Of a DNA stretch of 64,000 nucleotides, positions 24,177-31,930 are shown piece after piece; the stretch's first letter is position 1, and each line of letters begins with the position of its first letter. The notes beneath the pieces were generated by a model, which saw only the letters and a list, made by a program, of their open reading frames with translations, had not been told where the DNA came from and made no database searches. The stretch comes from Spirosoma oryzae (GTDB taxonomy: Bacteria > Bacteroidota > Bacteroidia > Cytophagales > Spirosomataceae), in the NCBI RefSeq assembly GCF_003002825.1, contig NZ_PVTE01000001.1:414031-478030 (forward strand). Direction: 5' to 3'. Made by a program: the position numbers and the translations under genes.

Positions 24177-25547
24177 CTACTCACCGGTCGATGCTACTGC
24201 CAGCCGGATCAGTCGGCGGGAACCGGCCCGAACGCGAAATTGGTGCCCAATCCGGCAACCCACGACCCACGCGATGGTATCGCCCGATACAAGCACGAGC
24301 GTTTGCGCCCGCTCGCGTTGTTCCAGTTTTAACTCATTCAGCAGGTCGCTCACCAGTTTGGTGCCGGCAAGACCCAGTGGTCGAAATCGGTCGCCCGGCT
24401 GCCAGACACGGATGGTCAGTGGATCGATCAGCCGGTCAGCATCGAGCCAGGCAACAGCCTTGTCGGTTTCTGGCACAAAGCCATCCGGCTTACTGTGGTA
24501 TGAGCAACAGATCAGTTGACCACATACCCGCCTGTTACGAGTCTCTAACAATCCCTGAATCGTTGTTTTACAGCTACTTAACACCGTTACCTTCACCAAA
24601 GAAAGTAACAGAAAACCCCGCTCGTGCGTAAGCTGATGCGTAGCAGAACGCAACTGTTGCCCCGGCTCACGCATCAGCATCGCCCAGGCTTGTCGGCTCT
24701 GCTCACGGGTAAATCCGTACGGCTGTAGCCACTCCGACAATCGAAAAGCTCCTTCTTCCAGCGCCAGTAAGCCATTGATCGGCAGGCGAATCGCGCCGTC
24801 CGGCTCGGTCTGAATCAGCTGTTGCCACGAGCGATTCAGTTCAAGCTGCATGAGTTGTTCGGCCGCCCGGAGCCGTTCCACCGTACGCGGCAGCGTCGCC
24901 CACAAACCCGGATTGATACCAGTCAATGCAGGGACGGCGTGGTGGCGGATTCGATTACGGGCGTAGTAGTCGTCGGCATTCGATCGATCGTCGCGGTGTT
25001 TCAGGCTGCGCGCGGCTGCGTACGTTTCCAGTTGTTCACGGCTGGCGAACAACAGCGGCCGAATCAGTGCCCCAACCGTCGGGTGTTCCTGCCGGACGGC
25101 AATTCCATGCAGGCCAGCCAGTCCCGTACCCCGCGTCAGGTTAAGGAGCATTGTCTCCAGCACATCGTTCAGGTGGTGTGCCGTTGCAACGCTGTCGTAC
25201 CCGTATTGTCGGCGTATCTCGCCAAACCACTGATAACGCAGTTCACGGGCTACCATCTGAATGGACTCTCCCCGCTCGACAGCGACTTGCGCCGTCTGAA
25301 AACGAATCGTGTGAAAGGGAACCTGATAGCGGTTTGCCAGTTCTTCTACAAATAGCGCATCATCGTCCGACTCCTGCCCGCGAAGGCCGAAGTTGACGTG
25401 AGCGATGGCAAAGGGCAGACCAGCCTGCTGAAACAACGCAGCCATCACCGTCGAATCCAGGCCACCACTAACGGCCAGGAGCGTCTGCGTGGTGCTGTCA
25501 GCCAGCTGGTTATCGTTAATAAATCCTAAAAAATCCCGCTCAAACAT
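24177..25547 (-). CDS. tilS: tRNA(Ile)-lysidine synthase
   Basis: 456 residues. Modifies C34 of the CAU-anticodon tRNA-Ile to lysidine with ATP and lysine. PP-loop SGGLDST near residue 27, HVNFGLRG, ATAHHLNDVLET and RNRIRHHAVP are conserved in the family; the C-terminal TilS domain follows (PGDRFRPLGLAGTKLVSDLLNE). Divergent from the OstA-like gene with 32 nt between the two starts. The 214 nt downstream of its partner (23963-24176) holds no gene that I can support. Confidence 0.95.
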   Translation of the reverse strand: MFERDFLGFINDNQLADSTTQTLLAVSGGLDSTVMAALFQQAGLPFAIAHVNFGLRGQESDDDALFVEELANRYQVPFHTIRFQTAQVAVERGESIQMVARELRYQWFGEIRRQYGYDSVATAHHLNDVLETMLLNLTRGTGLAGLHGIAVRQEHPTVGALIRPLLFASREQLETYAAARSLKHRDDRSNADDYYARNRIRHHAVPALTGINPGLWATLPRTVERLRAAEQLMQLELNRSWQQLIQTEPDGAIRLPINGLLALEEGAFRLSEWLQPYGFTREQSRQAWAMLMREPGQQLRSATHQLTHERGFLLLSLVKVTVLSSCKTTIQGLLETRNRRVCGQLICCSYHSKPDGFVPETDKAVAWLDADRLIDPLTIRVWQPGDRFRPLGLAGTKLVSDLLNELKLEQRERAQTLVLVSGDTIAWVVGCRIGHQFRVRAGSRRLIRLAVASTGE

Positions 25548-25567
25548 CCGGTTTCAGGCCGAAGCCG

Positions 25568-25575
25568 TAGTTTTG
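25568..25575 (+). promoter_or_regulatory. -7 element TAGTTTTG immediately upstream of OstA-like gene
   Basis: TAGTTTTG matches TAnnTTTG and ends 4 nt before the ATG at 25580, so transcription would begin at or next to the start codon. No clear -33 TTG is seen at the proper distance. Confidence 0.55.
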
Positions 25576-25579
25576 TACT

Positions 25580-27328
25580 ATGGTACGTTACTCATTCCGC
25601 ATCACGGTTCTGCTTTTGTTGCTACTGGCCGGGCTATCGCCGATTGTCAGGGCGCAGCCGGGCCGACCAACCGGCGACAAGATCGAGTTACTGCGGGCCG
25701 ACAGTCTGGTCGGTGTCAACGTGCCCGGTCAGGTCATCAAGCGGGTGTACAACAACGTGCAGTTTCGTCAGAAAGGCATGCTAATGTACTGCGATCTGGC
25801 CGTTCAGAACGCAACGACGAACGTAATCGAGGCTTACGGCAATGTACGACTGGTACAGGGCGATACGGTTAGCGTACGGGGCGACACTATGTTTTACTAC
25901 GGTAACGTGCGGCAGGCGAACGTGAGTGGGCATGTGGTGCTGCGCGACCGGAAAATGACGCTAACAACCGCTAAACTCGATTACGATCTGATTTCCGGTA
26001 TCGCGCATTATCCCACACCGGGCCGTATCGTAGACAAGGAAAACGTGCTGACCAGTCGGGAAGGTTTTTACGATACGCGCACAAAACTCTTTACGTTCCG
26101 GCAGGATGTCAAGCTGGTCAACCCCAAGGGAACCCTGACCGCAGACTCGTTATTGTACAATTCCACCACCCGAATTGCAACGTTTCAAGGCCCGACGCGT
26201 ATCGTCAATAAGGATGGCGTGCTGACGGCTGTGGCGGGACAGTACAATACCGTTAGTGGTATCTCCAATTTTCAGCGCCGGGCCACTGTCGAAACGCCCA
26301 AATACCGGCTGACGGGCGATACGCTTTACTACGACAATCTGGCGGATCTGGGTATTGCCAACGGGCATGTAATCATGGTAGCAAAAGACAAAAAGGCGGT
26401 CATTACGGGCGATCACGTACGCTACAACGGCAAAGCCGGGGTATCGCGGGTGACGGGGCACCCCGTAGCGAAGAGCGTTGTCAGCAACGACACGCTGTAC
26501 ATGCGGGCCGACACGCTGTTTTCCTTCGATAACAAGGTAACCAATGCCCGGCGCTTGCTGGGCCAGAAAAACGTCTTCGTTTACAAAACGGATTTGCAGA
26601 GTAAGTGTGACTCGTTGATCTACGATACCATCGACTCCACGCTGTATTTCTATAAAAAGCCGATTATCTGGAGTCAGAATCGTTATCAGATGGAAGCGGA
26701 TTCGATGCGTGCATTGATGAAGAACGATAAGATCAACACCATGTTTCTGCGGGGACATGCCTTCTCGATTTCGCTCGATACGTTGAACAACTTCAATCAG
26801 GTAAAGGGACGAACGATTACCGCGCTGTTCGCCACGAAACTGACACCGGTGACAGCCAAACCAACGAACGTGACAACAGCCAGACGCGCGGGTAAGTCGG
26901 TACCTGCCTCCCGAACAACGCCGGTACGGTCCGTAACGATCGGTCAGCAGGAGCGCACCGAGCTGGAACGGGTCTTAGTCGACGGGAACGGACAGAGCAT
27001 TTACTTCGCGCTGGACGACAAAAACAAACTCATTGGCATGAATCATGTGGAATGTAGTCGCATGAACCTGGAGTTTGCCGACAACAAGGTGAAACGAATC
27101 CGGTTCTACGGCCGTCCCGACGCGCAGTTTGTTCCACCGCAGGAGTTCAGTTCGGATACACAGGAACTGGATGGATTCCGCTGGCGCGAGGAAGAAAAAC
27201 CAACGAAGAATCAGGTGCTTTGGCTGGAAACACCACCGCAGGAAAAGCCGGCGACCCGCCGACTCATTAAAAAGAAACCGGCCATTAAACCTTTGGCTAA
27301 AAAAGAGGTTCCAAGGAGTATAAATTAA
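25580..27328 (+). CDS. OstA/LptA-like periplasmic protein
   Basis: 582 residues. Signal peptide (to about 26, RAQPG) then an extended LptA/OstA beta-jellyroll with repeated strands (NVIEAYGNVRLVQGD, ANVSGHVVLRDRKM, TLTADSLLYNSTTRIATF, TGDTLYYDN, ITGDHVRYNGKAG). Such domains bridge lipopolysaccharide across the periplasm. It is longer than E. coli LptA (~185) and lacks the LptD barrel; this size is usual for Bacteroidota OstA-like proteins. A basic Pro/Lys-rich tail (about 550-582) is likely disordered. lptC lies 8 kb away. Confidence 0.88.
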   Translation: MVRYSFRITVLLLLLLAGLSPIVRAQPGRPTGDKIELLRADSLVGVNVPGQVIKRVYNNVQFRQKGMLMYCDLAVQNATTNVIEAYGNVRLVQGDTVSVRGDTMFYYGNVRQANVSGHVVLRDRKMTLTTAKLDYDLISGIAHYPTPGRIVDKENVLTSREGFYDTRTKLFTFRQDVKLVNPKGTLTADSLLYNSTTRIATFQGPTRIVNKDGVLTAVAGQYNTVSGISNFQRRATVETPKYRLTGDTLYYDNLADLGIANGHVIMVAKDKKAVITGDHVRYNGKAGVSRVTGHPVAKSVVSNDTLYMRADTLFSFDNKVTNARRLLGQKNVFVYKTDLQSKCDSLIYDTIDSTLYFYKKPIIWSQNRYQMEADSMRALMKNDKINTMFLRGHAFSISLDTLNNFNQVKGRTITALFATKLTPVTAKPTNVTTARRAGKSVPASRTTPVRSVTIGQQERTELERVLVDGNGQSIYFALDDKNKLIGMNHVECSRMNLEFADNKVKRIRFYGRPDAQFVPPQEFSSDTQELDGFRWREEEKPTKNQVLWLETPPQEKPATRRLIKKKPAIKPLAKKEVPRSIN

Positions 27329-27359
27329 CGGATTTAACAATATTTAAATTAGACGCACG

Positions 27360-27390
27360 TTGACTTTCTCTTTTGTGCCTGATAGGTTTG
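27360..27390 (+). promoter_or_regulatory. promoter: TTG, 20-nt spacer, TAGGTTTG
   Basis: -33 TTG at 27360-27362 and -7 TAGGTTTG at 27383-27390 fit the Bacteroidota consensus; ATG of the next gene follows 33 nt downstream. Confidence 0.75.
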
Positions 27391-27423
27391 CGGTGAGTAC
27401 GTGTGTATCTGAAACGACTGTTC

Positions 27424-28077
27424 ATGAAACAAATTATACTTTTTGGTTTACTCGCCGGCTTACTGTCGGTCAACTCCCCGCTCCGGGCGCAGCTTGCCCC
27501 GCGCGACTCCGATGCCCACAAGGGTAGTCGGCTGGAGTTGGGCCGGACGGGCGGTGGGCGCAAACCGACCGCAGCCGGCCTTCCCAATCAGCGGTTTTCG
27601 CTGATGAAAAAACCGGCTGCTCCATCGCTGGATCGCTCTATTTCGGTGAGCAAGAATGCCCCGATCAATGAATATTACCGATCGTTACTGGTAGGCCGGG
27701 CGGGCGCAAAAACGCCGTCCCGCTCCTCGGCTGGTTCAGAATCTGCGAGTGCTGCCGAAGCCAAGATAGCTGCTGAGGCAGAAGGCCGCGACGACAACCT
27801 GATGTTTGCTAACGAACACATTGTTGTCTCGAACATCTACCCGAATCCAGCGAACGATTACGCAGAGATCTCGTATCAGTATACGGGCTCGGCCAATGAA
27901 GCCAAACTGGTACTGATTAACGTTTTGGGCTCGCCCATCGGCGAATACGAACTGGCGAAGAACGACCGCAAACTGCGCATCGCGACGAGCGATCTGATGA
28001 CCGGCTACTATTTCTACCAGCTGTCAGTCGACGGAAAGAAAGTGGCCACCAAAAAACTCCTGGTGCGCCATCAGTAA
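27424..28077 (+). CDS. secreted protein with type IX sorting-type C-terminal domain
   Basis: 217 residues from ATG 27424, which directly opens a signal peptide (MKQIILFGLLAGLLSV...RAQL). The middle (about 25-130) is basic and then Ala/Ser/Glu-rich with no family. The C-terminal ~80 residues are a type A sorting domain: VVSNIYPNPANDYAEISY, VLINVLGSPIG, MTGYYFYQLSVDGKKVATKKLLVRH. Expected to cross the outer membrane by the type IX system. A GTG 21 nt upstream is in frame but would place charged residues before the signal. Good promoter upstream, terminator downstream: monocistronic. Confidence 0.87.
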   Translation: MKQIILFGLLAGLLSVNSPLRAQLAPRDSDAHKGSRLELGRTGGGRKPTAAGLPNQRFSLMKKPAAPSLDRSISVSKNAPINEYYRSLLVGRAGAKTPSRSSAGSESASAAEAKIAAEAEGRDDNLMFANEHIVVSNIYPNPANDYAEISYQYTGSANEAKLVLINVLGSPIGEYELAKNDRKLRIATSDLMTGYYFYQLSVDGKKVATKKLLVRHQ

Positions 28078-28138
28078 GCTTGTCCATACTTCTTAAAAAA
28101 TCATAACGGAACGGTTAGTCGCCCGTTCGGGCCGCACT

Positions 28139-28182
28139 ATACGGGCTGCACCAACGTTTTAGGGGTGTAGCCCGTATTTTTT
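28139..28182 (+). terminator. rho-independent terminator
   Basis: Stem ATACGGGCTGCA (28139-28150) with TGTAGCCCGTAT (28166-28177), one mismatch, 15-nt loop, then a T-run to 28182. It ends the sorting-domain gene and lies right before the bamD -7 element. Confidence 0.87.
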
Positions 28183-28184
28183 CG

Positions 28185-28192
28185 TAACTTTG
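28185..28192 (+). promoter_or_regulatory. -7 element TAACTTTG immediately upstream of bamD
   Basis: TAACTTTG fits TAnnTTTG and is only 5 nt from the bamD ATG, predicting a leaderless or nearly leaderless transcript for the bamD operon. The upstream element is weak. Confidence 0.6.
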
Positions 28193-28197
28193 CTCGC

Positions 28198-29106
28198 ATG
28201 CAACACCTTCGTTTTGCCCGGCTGTTGGCCATCGTCTGTTGTTTTGGCCTACTCGTTTCCTGTAGCTCATTCAACAAGCTTCAGAAAACCGGCACCGACG
28301 ACCAGAAATATAAAGCCGCCCTTCAGTATTATGAAAAGAAGGACTGGTACCATGCTGGCCTTCTGTTTGAAGAACTGATTCCGGTACTGAAAGGTAGTAC
28401 CGAATCGGAAATGGCGCAGTTTTACTATGCCTACACCCAGTTCAGGCAGCAGCAGTACCTGTTGAGCTCTACCCTGTTCAAGAAGTTTTACGAAACGTTT
28501 GCCCGGAGTGAACACGCACAGGAAGCGATGTATATGTACGCCTATTCGCTGTACAAAGACGCGCCGGACTATAACCTCGATCAGTCGAACACACTGACGG
28601 CCACTTCAGCCTTGCAGGATTTTATCAACAACTATCCTGACAGTCAATACCGCGACGACGCCACGAAGATGATTCTGGATTTGCGGCAGAAACTGGAACG
28701 TAAGGCCTATGAAAAAGCCAAGCTGTATTTTAAGACCAGCGGCTTCAACATCGCTTCGTACAAGTCGTCGGTTATTTCGATCAACAATTTTCAGCGCGAT
28801 TTTCCCGATTCGCAGTACAACGAAGAACTGGCATTCCTGAAAGTCGACGCCGAGTATAGCCTGGCGAAAAACAGTCTGGAAACAAAGCAAAAGGAACGTT
28901 ATCAGGAGACAATGAATTACTACCAGGGATTCATCGACCGGTACCCAAGTAGTAAATACCTGAAACAGGCCGAAAAGATGTTTGAGTCAAGCCAGAAAGA
29001 AATCGATCGGCTGACCAAACTGGAAAAAGAGCGGGCCAAGGAAAAGCAGTTGCAAAAACAAGCCCCTGCCGACCGCCCCGGTAAAGTAACGGCCGCCCGG
29101 CAGTAA
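28198..29106 (+). CDS. bamD: outer membrane protein assembly factor BamD
   Basis: 302 residues. Lipoprotein signal LLVSCSSFNKL (Cys22), then TPR helices typical of BamD (QKYKAALQYYEKKDWYHAGLLFEELIPVLKG, FYYAYTQFRQQQYLLSSTLFKKFYETF, ALQDFINNYPDSQYRDDA). Part of the BAM complex that folds outer-membrane proteins; inner leaflet of the outer membrane. The C-terminal ~35 residues are a charged tail. First gene of the conserved series bamD-rpoZ-coaBC-porD-recN. Confidence 0.93.
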   Translation: MQHLRFARLLAIVCCFGLLVSCSSFNKLQKTGTDDQKYKAALQYYEKKDWYHAGLLFEELIPVLKGSTESEMAQFYYAYTQFRQQQYLLSSTLFKKFYETFARSEHAQEAMYMYAYSLYKDAPDYNLDQSNTLTATSALQDFINNYPDSQYRDDATKMILDLRQKLERKAYEKAKLYFKTSGFNIASYKSSVISINNFQRDFPDSQYNEELAFLKVDAEYSLAKNSLETKQKERYQETMNYYQGFIDRYPSSKYLKQAEKMFESSQKEIDRLTKLEKERAKEKQLQKQAPADRPGKVTAARQ

Positions 29107-29146
29107 GCACAGGCCGACATTAACTACGCATTGATAATCAGCGACT

Positions 29147-29461
29147 ATGGCAACCAACCAATCGATCATTACGCGCGACAACGACAAAATCGCGAAGGAA
29201 ACGGGCAACCTCTACGAATCGGTTTCAATCATCTCGAAACGGGCTCGTCAGATTGCCGTAAAAAATAAAGAAGAACTAAGCAGTAAGCTGTCGGAGTTCG
29301 TGTCAGCTGTCGATAACCTCGAAGAAGTGTTCGAAAACCGCGAGCAGATCGAAATCTCGAAATTTTACGAGCGCATGCCCAAGCCCACCTCGACGGCTAC
29401 CGACGAGTTTCTGGAAGGCAAAGTCTACTGGCGTTACAACGACGAAGAGCCACAGCAGTAG
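29147..29461 (+). CDS. rpoZ: RNA polymerase omega subunit
   Basis: 104 residues. DNDKIAKETGNLYESVSIISKRARQI matches the conserved Bacteroidota omega N-terminus; the C-terminus (KPTSTATDEFLEGKVYWRYND) is also typical. Helps assemble RNA polymerase. Located 40 nt after bamD; a hairpin with a T-run follows, so downstream genes may be partly insulated. Confidence 0.93.
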   Translation: MATNQSIITRDNDKIAKETGNLYESVSIISKRARQIAVKNKEELSSKLSEFVSAVDNLEEVFENREQIEISKFYERMPKPTSTATDEFLEGKVYWRYNDEEPQQ

Positions 29462-29480
29462 TCAGCTTCCTTCGTTTCGG

Positions 29481-29519
29481 CAACCGCGCGGCATCCTTGT
29501 CGGGCGGTTGTTCTTTTTT
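29481..29519 (+). terminator. possible terminator after rpoZ
   Basis: 7-bp stem CAACCGC (29481-29487) with GCGGTTG (29504-29510) followed by TTCTTTTTTT. Short stem, but the T-run is convincing. Confidence 0.6.
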
Positions 29520-29656
29520 AGACGAAAGATGGTAGATGAAAGAGAAAAGAAGAAAGCGGAGACAAAGCGATTGGCAGTTTGCCTATCGCTGCCAGCTTGG
29601 AATAACCTTCTCCCATCTAACGTCTTTTCTCTTTCTTCTCACTTCTTTCTTCCCCC
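29520..29656. repeat. intergenic hairpin, purine-rich arm family
   Basis: A purine-rich left arm (GAAAGAGAAAAGAAGAAAG core, roughly 29530-29556) and a pyrimidine-rich right arm (CTTTTCTCTTTCTTCTC core, roughly 29620-29650) form an imperfect inverted repeat. The left arm has a 13-nt core exactly inverted in the right. It lies between rpoZ and coaBC and ends a few bases before the coaBC ATG. Confidence 0.65.
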
Positions 29657-29658
29657 CC

Positions 29659-30873
29659 ATGTTAGCTGGAAAACGAATTTTACTCGGCGTTACGGGGAGT
29701 ATATCGGCGTACAAATCAGCCCTTCTGGTTCGGCTACTGGTCAAGGCTGGCGCTGACGTACAGGTCGTTATGACCGAGTCAGCGCAAACGTTTATCACGC
29801 CACTCACCCTGGCAACACTATCGAAACGTCCCGTTCTGACGCAGTTCGTCGCCAACGCACAAACCGGTGAATGGACAAACCATGTCGAGCTGGGGCTGTG
29901 GGCCGACGTCCTGGTCGTCGCACCGGCCTCGGCACACACACTGGCTCGGTGCGCCAATGGCCTGGCCGACGATCTGTTGTCGGCCATGTATCTGTCGGCG
30001 CGCTGTCCGGTGTTTTTTGCACCAGCCATGGACCTCGACATGTACCAGCATCCCGCCACCACGGGCAACCTGGCTCGGCTACGCTCGTTTGGGAATCAGA
30101 TCATTAATGCTGAATACGGTGAACTAGCGAGCGGACTGGTTGGCGAAGGACGACTCGCCGAACCGGAAACCATCGTACAGACGCTGACGGCGCACTTCTC
30201 CCGGCGTCCCGAACTGGTCGGGCGACACATTCTGATCACGGCGGGGCCAACGCAGGAGCCACTCGACCCTGTGCGCTACATCAGTAATCATTCGACGGGA
30301 AAGATGGGCTACGCCATTGCACGAGCCTTCGCCCTGGCGGGCGCACAGGTGACCCTCGTTAGTGGTCCGACGGCGCTGCCCCTACCCGCACCGGGCGTTC
30401 GACGGATCGACGTTCGTTCGGCAAAGGACATGTTTGACGCCACGGCTGCGGAATTTCCCGGCGCTGATCTGTTGATTCTCAACGCAGCCGTTGCCGATTA
30501 CACCCCCCTGCACGTAGCCGATCTGAAAATCAAAAAGAAAGAATCAGAATTCGCGCTGGATCTGACCCGAACCACCGATATTGCGGCTACGCTGGGTGCG
30601 CGGAAGCAGCCTGGTCAGTGGCTGATGGGCTTCGCACTCGAAACCGACAACGAGCATGCCAATGCCCTGGACAAGCTACAACGCAAGCACCTGGACTGGA
30701 TTGTGCTGAATTCATTACGGGACACCGGCGCGGGTTTCGGATACGACACCAACAAGATTACCGTTATGGATAAGGCCGGCCAAACGCATGAGTTTGCGTT
30801 GAAATCGAAAGATGCTGTGGCGCAGGATTTGCTCGATCTTGTTGCCAGGGCAATGACGGCCCCCTCCGCATGA
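29659..30873 (+). CDS. coaBC: bifunctional phosphopantothenoylcysteine decarboxylase / phosphopantothenate-cysteine ligase
   Basis: 404 residues from ATG 29659. Two consecutive steps of coenzyme A synthesis. CoaC half (1-~185): flavoprotein fold with GKRILLGVTGSISAYK, active-site NHVELGLWADVLVVAPASA and substrate clamp APAMDLDMY. CoaB half (~190-404): ITAGPTQEPLDPVRYISNHSTGKMG and NAAVADYTP, LKIKKK. An in-frame ATG at 29536 would add 41 residues translated from the hairpin repeat; it is rejected. Its stop overlaps the start of the next gene by 4 nt. Confidence 0.95.
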   Translation: MLAGKRILLGVTGSISAYKSALLVRLLVKAGADVQVVMTESAQTFITPLTLATLSKRPVLTQFVANAQTGEWTNHVELGLWADVLVVAPASAHTLARCANGLADDLLSAMYLSARCPVFFAPAMDLDMYQHPATTGNLARLRSFGNQIINAEYGELASGLVGEGRLAEPETIVQTLTAHFSRRPELVGRHILITAGPTQEPLDPVRYISNHSTGKMGYAIARAFALAGAQVTLVSGPTALPLPAPGVRRIDVRSAKDMFDATAAEFPGADLLILNAAVADYTPLHVADLKIKKKESEFALDLTRTTDIAATLGARKQPGQWLMGFALETDNEHANALDKLQRKHLDWIVLNSLRDTGAGFGYDTNKITVMDKAGQTHEFALKSKDAVAQDLLDLVARAMTAPSA

Positions 30874-31781
30874 AAACACTTCGTACACTTTGTTTGCTGC
30901 TTGGCCTGACCATCGGTTCGGTGCAGGCCCAGGAATTGAACTGCACGGTGACAGTCAATTCCGACCAGTTGTTCGCGCAGCAGAAAACCGATTTTTCCTA
31001 CGTCAACCAGTTGAAAGGGATCATCAGCGAGTTCATGAACACACGCCGGTGGAGCAACGATCAGTTTACGCCCTCCGAACGCATCAACTGCTCGCTGAAT
31101 ATTAACCTGATCAAGTCGTTGACGCAGGGCGCTTTCGAAGCTACAGCCCAGATTGTCGTGACACGCCCCGTGTACGGGACCAACTACGAAACGACGACGC
31201 TCAGCTACGTCGACCGGGCCTTCAATTTCATCTACCTGCCCACGACACCGGTTTATTTTCGGGAGAACCAGTATTCCGACGACCTGACGTCGTTGCTGGG
31301 GTTTTACGCGAATGTCATTCTGGCGACGGATTACGACACTTTCAGCAAGCAGGGCGGTAACCTATTCATTCAGCGTGCCTACGCCATCACCAACCTCGCT
31401 CAACAGGGGTCTGCGAACGGGGCCTGGCAAACCGGGGGTGACCGGCGAAATCGCTTCTGGCTGATCGAAAACATGCAAAATCAGCAGCTGCTCCCCTTTC
31501 GCGACGCGCAGTACACGTATCACCGGCTCGGCCTGGATCAGTTCGCAGCCAACCCGATTCAAATGCGGAAGCAGACGCTCGACATGCTCAGCACGATTCG
31601 CCGAATTGGCCTGCAACTACCTAATTCTGTGCTGATTAACTCGTTCTTCGATGCAAAGTCGACGGAGCTGTACAACATTCTGTTTGAGGGCACACCCGCC
31701 GAGCGCAAGCAGGCATTCGACCTGTTATCGTACCTGGACCCGTCAAAGACCGAGACGTACCGTAAGTTGATTGGGGGATAG
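30870..31781 (+). CDS. DUF4835 protein, PorD-like (type IX secretion)
   Basis: 303 residues. Signal peptide (MKTLRTLCLLLGLTIGSVQAQ), then the DUF4835 domain: ELNCTVTVNSDQL, CSLNINLIKS, PVYGTNYETTTLSYVD, SLLGFYANVILATDYDTFS, GGDRRNRFWLIENM. This family includes PorD, associated with the type IX secretion system. Exported. ATGA overlap with coaBC and position before recN match conserved Bacteroidota synteny, supporting the call. Confidence 0.88.
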   Translation: MKTLRTLCLLLGLTIGSVQAQELNCTVTVNSDQLFAQQKTDFSYVNQLKGIISEFMNTRRWSNDQFTPSERINCSLNINLIKSLTQGAFEATAQIVVTRPVYGTNYETTTLSYVDRAFNFIYLPTTPVYFRENQYSDDLTSLLGFYANVILATDYDTFSKQGGNLFIQRAYAITNLAQQGSANGAWQTGGDRRNRFWLIENMQNQQLLPFRDAQYTYHRLGLDQFAANPIQMRKQTLDMLSTIRRIGLQLPNSVLINSFFDAKSTELYNILFEGTPAERKQAFDLLSYLDPSKTETYRKLIGG

Positions 31782-31888
31782 GTTTCGGATTGGGGTTTTC
31801 AGTATACGGTTTATGGTTTAACCAAGCATAGCAGGGCTACTAACCGGGACACACCGAAAACTGTAAACCGTATACCGTTTTTGAACCG
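31782..31888. repeat. intergenic hairpin, GTATACGGTTTA family
   Basis: Left arm about 31782-31820 and right arm 31853-31888 share, inverted, the core GTATACGGTTTA and surrounding GGTTTTC-like words. Begins directly after the TAG of the DUF4835 gene, 43 nt before the recN ATG. Imperfect pairing. Confidence 0.7.
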
Positions 31889-31930
31889 TGCTCCTTCCCG
31901 ACGTGTTGATACAGTGAGACCCCTTCCTTT

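Noticed and set aside
29536..29658. 41-residue N-terminal extension of CoaBC
   Set aside because: The extension is translated from the purine-rich hairpin repeat; CoaBC of normal length starts at ATG 29659 with MLAGKRILLGVTGS.
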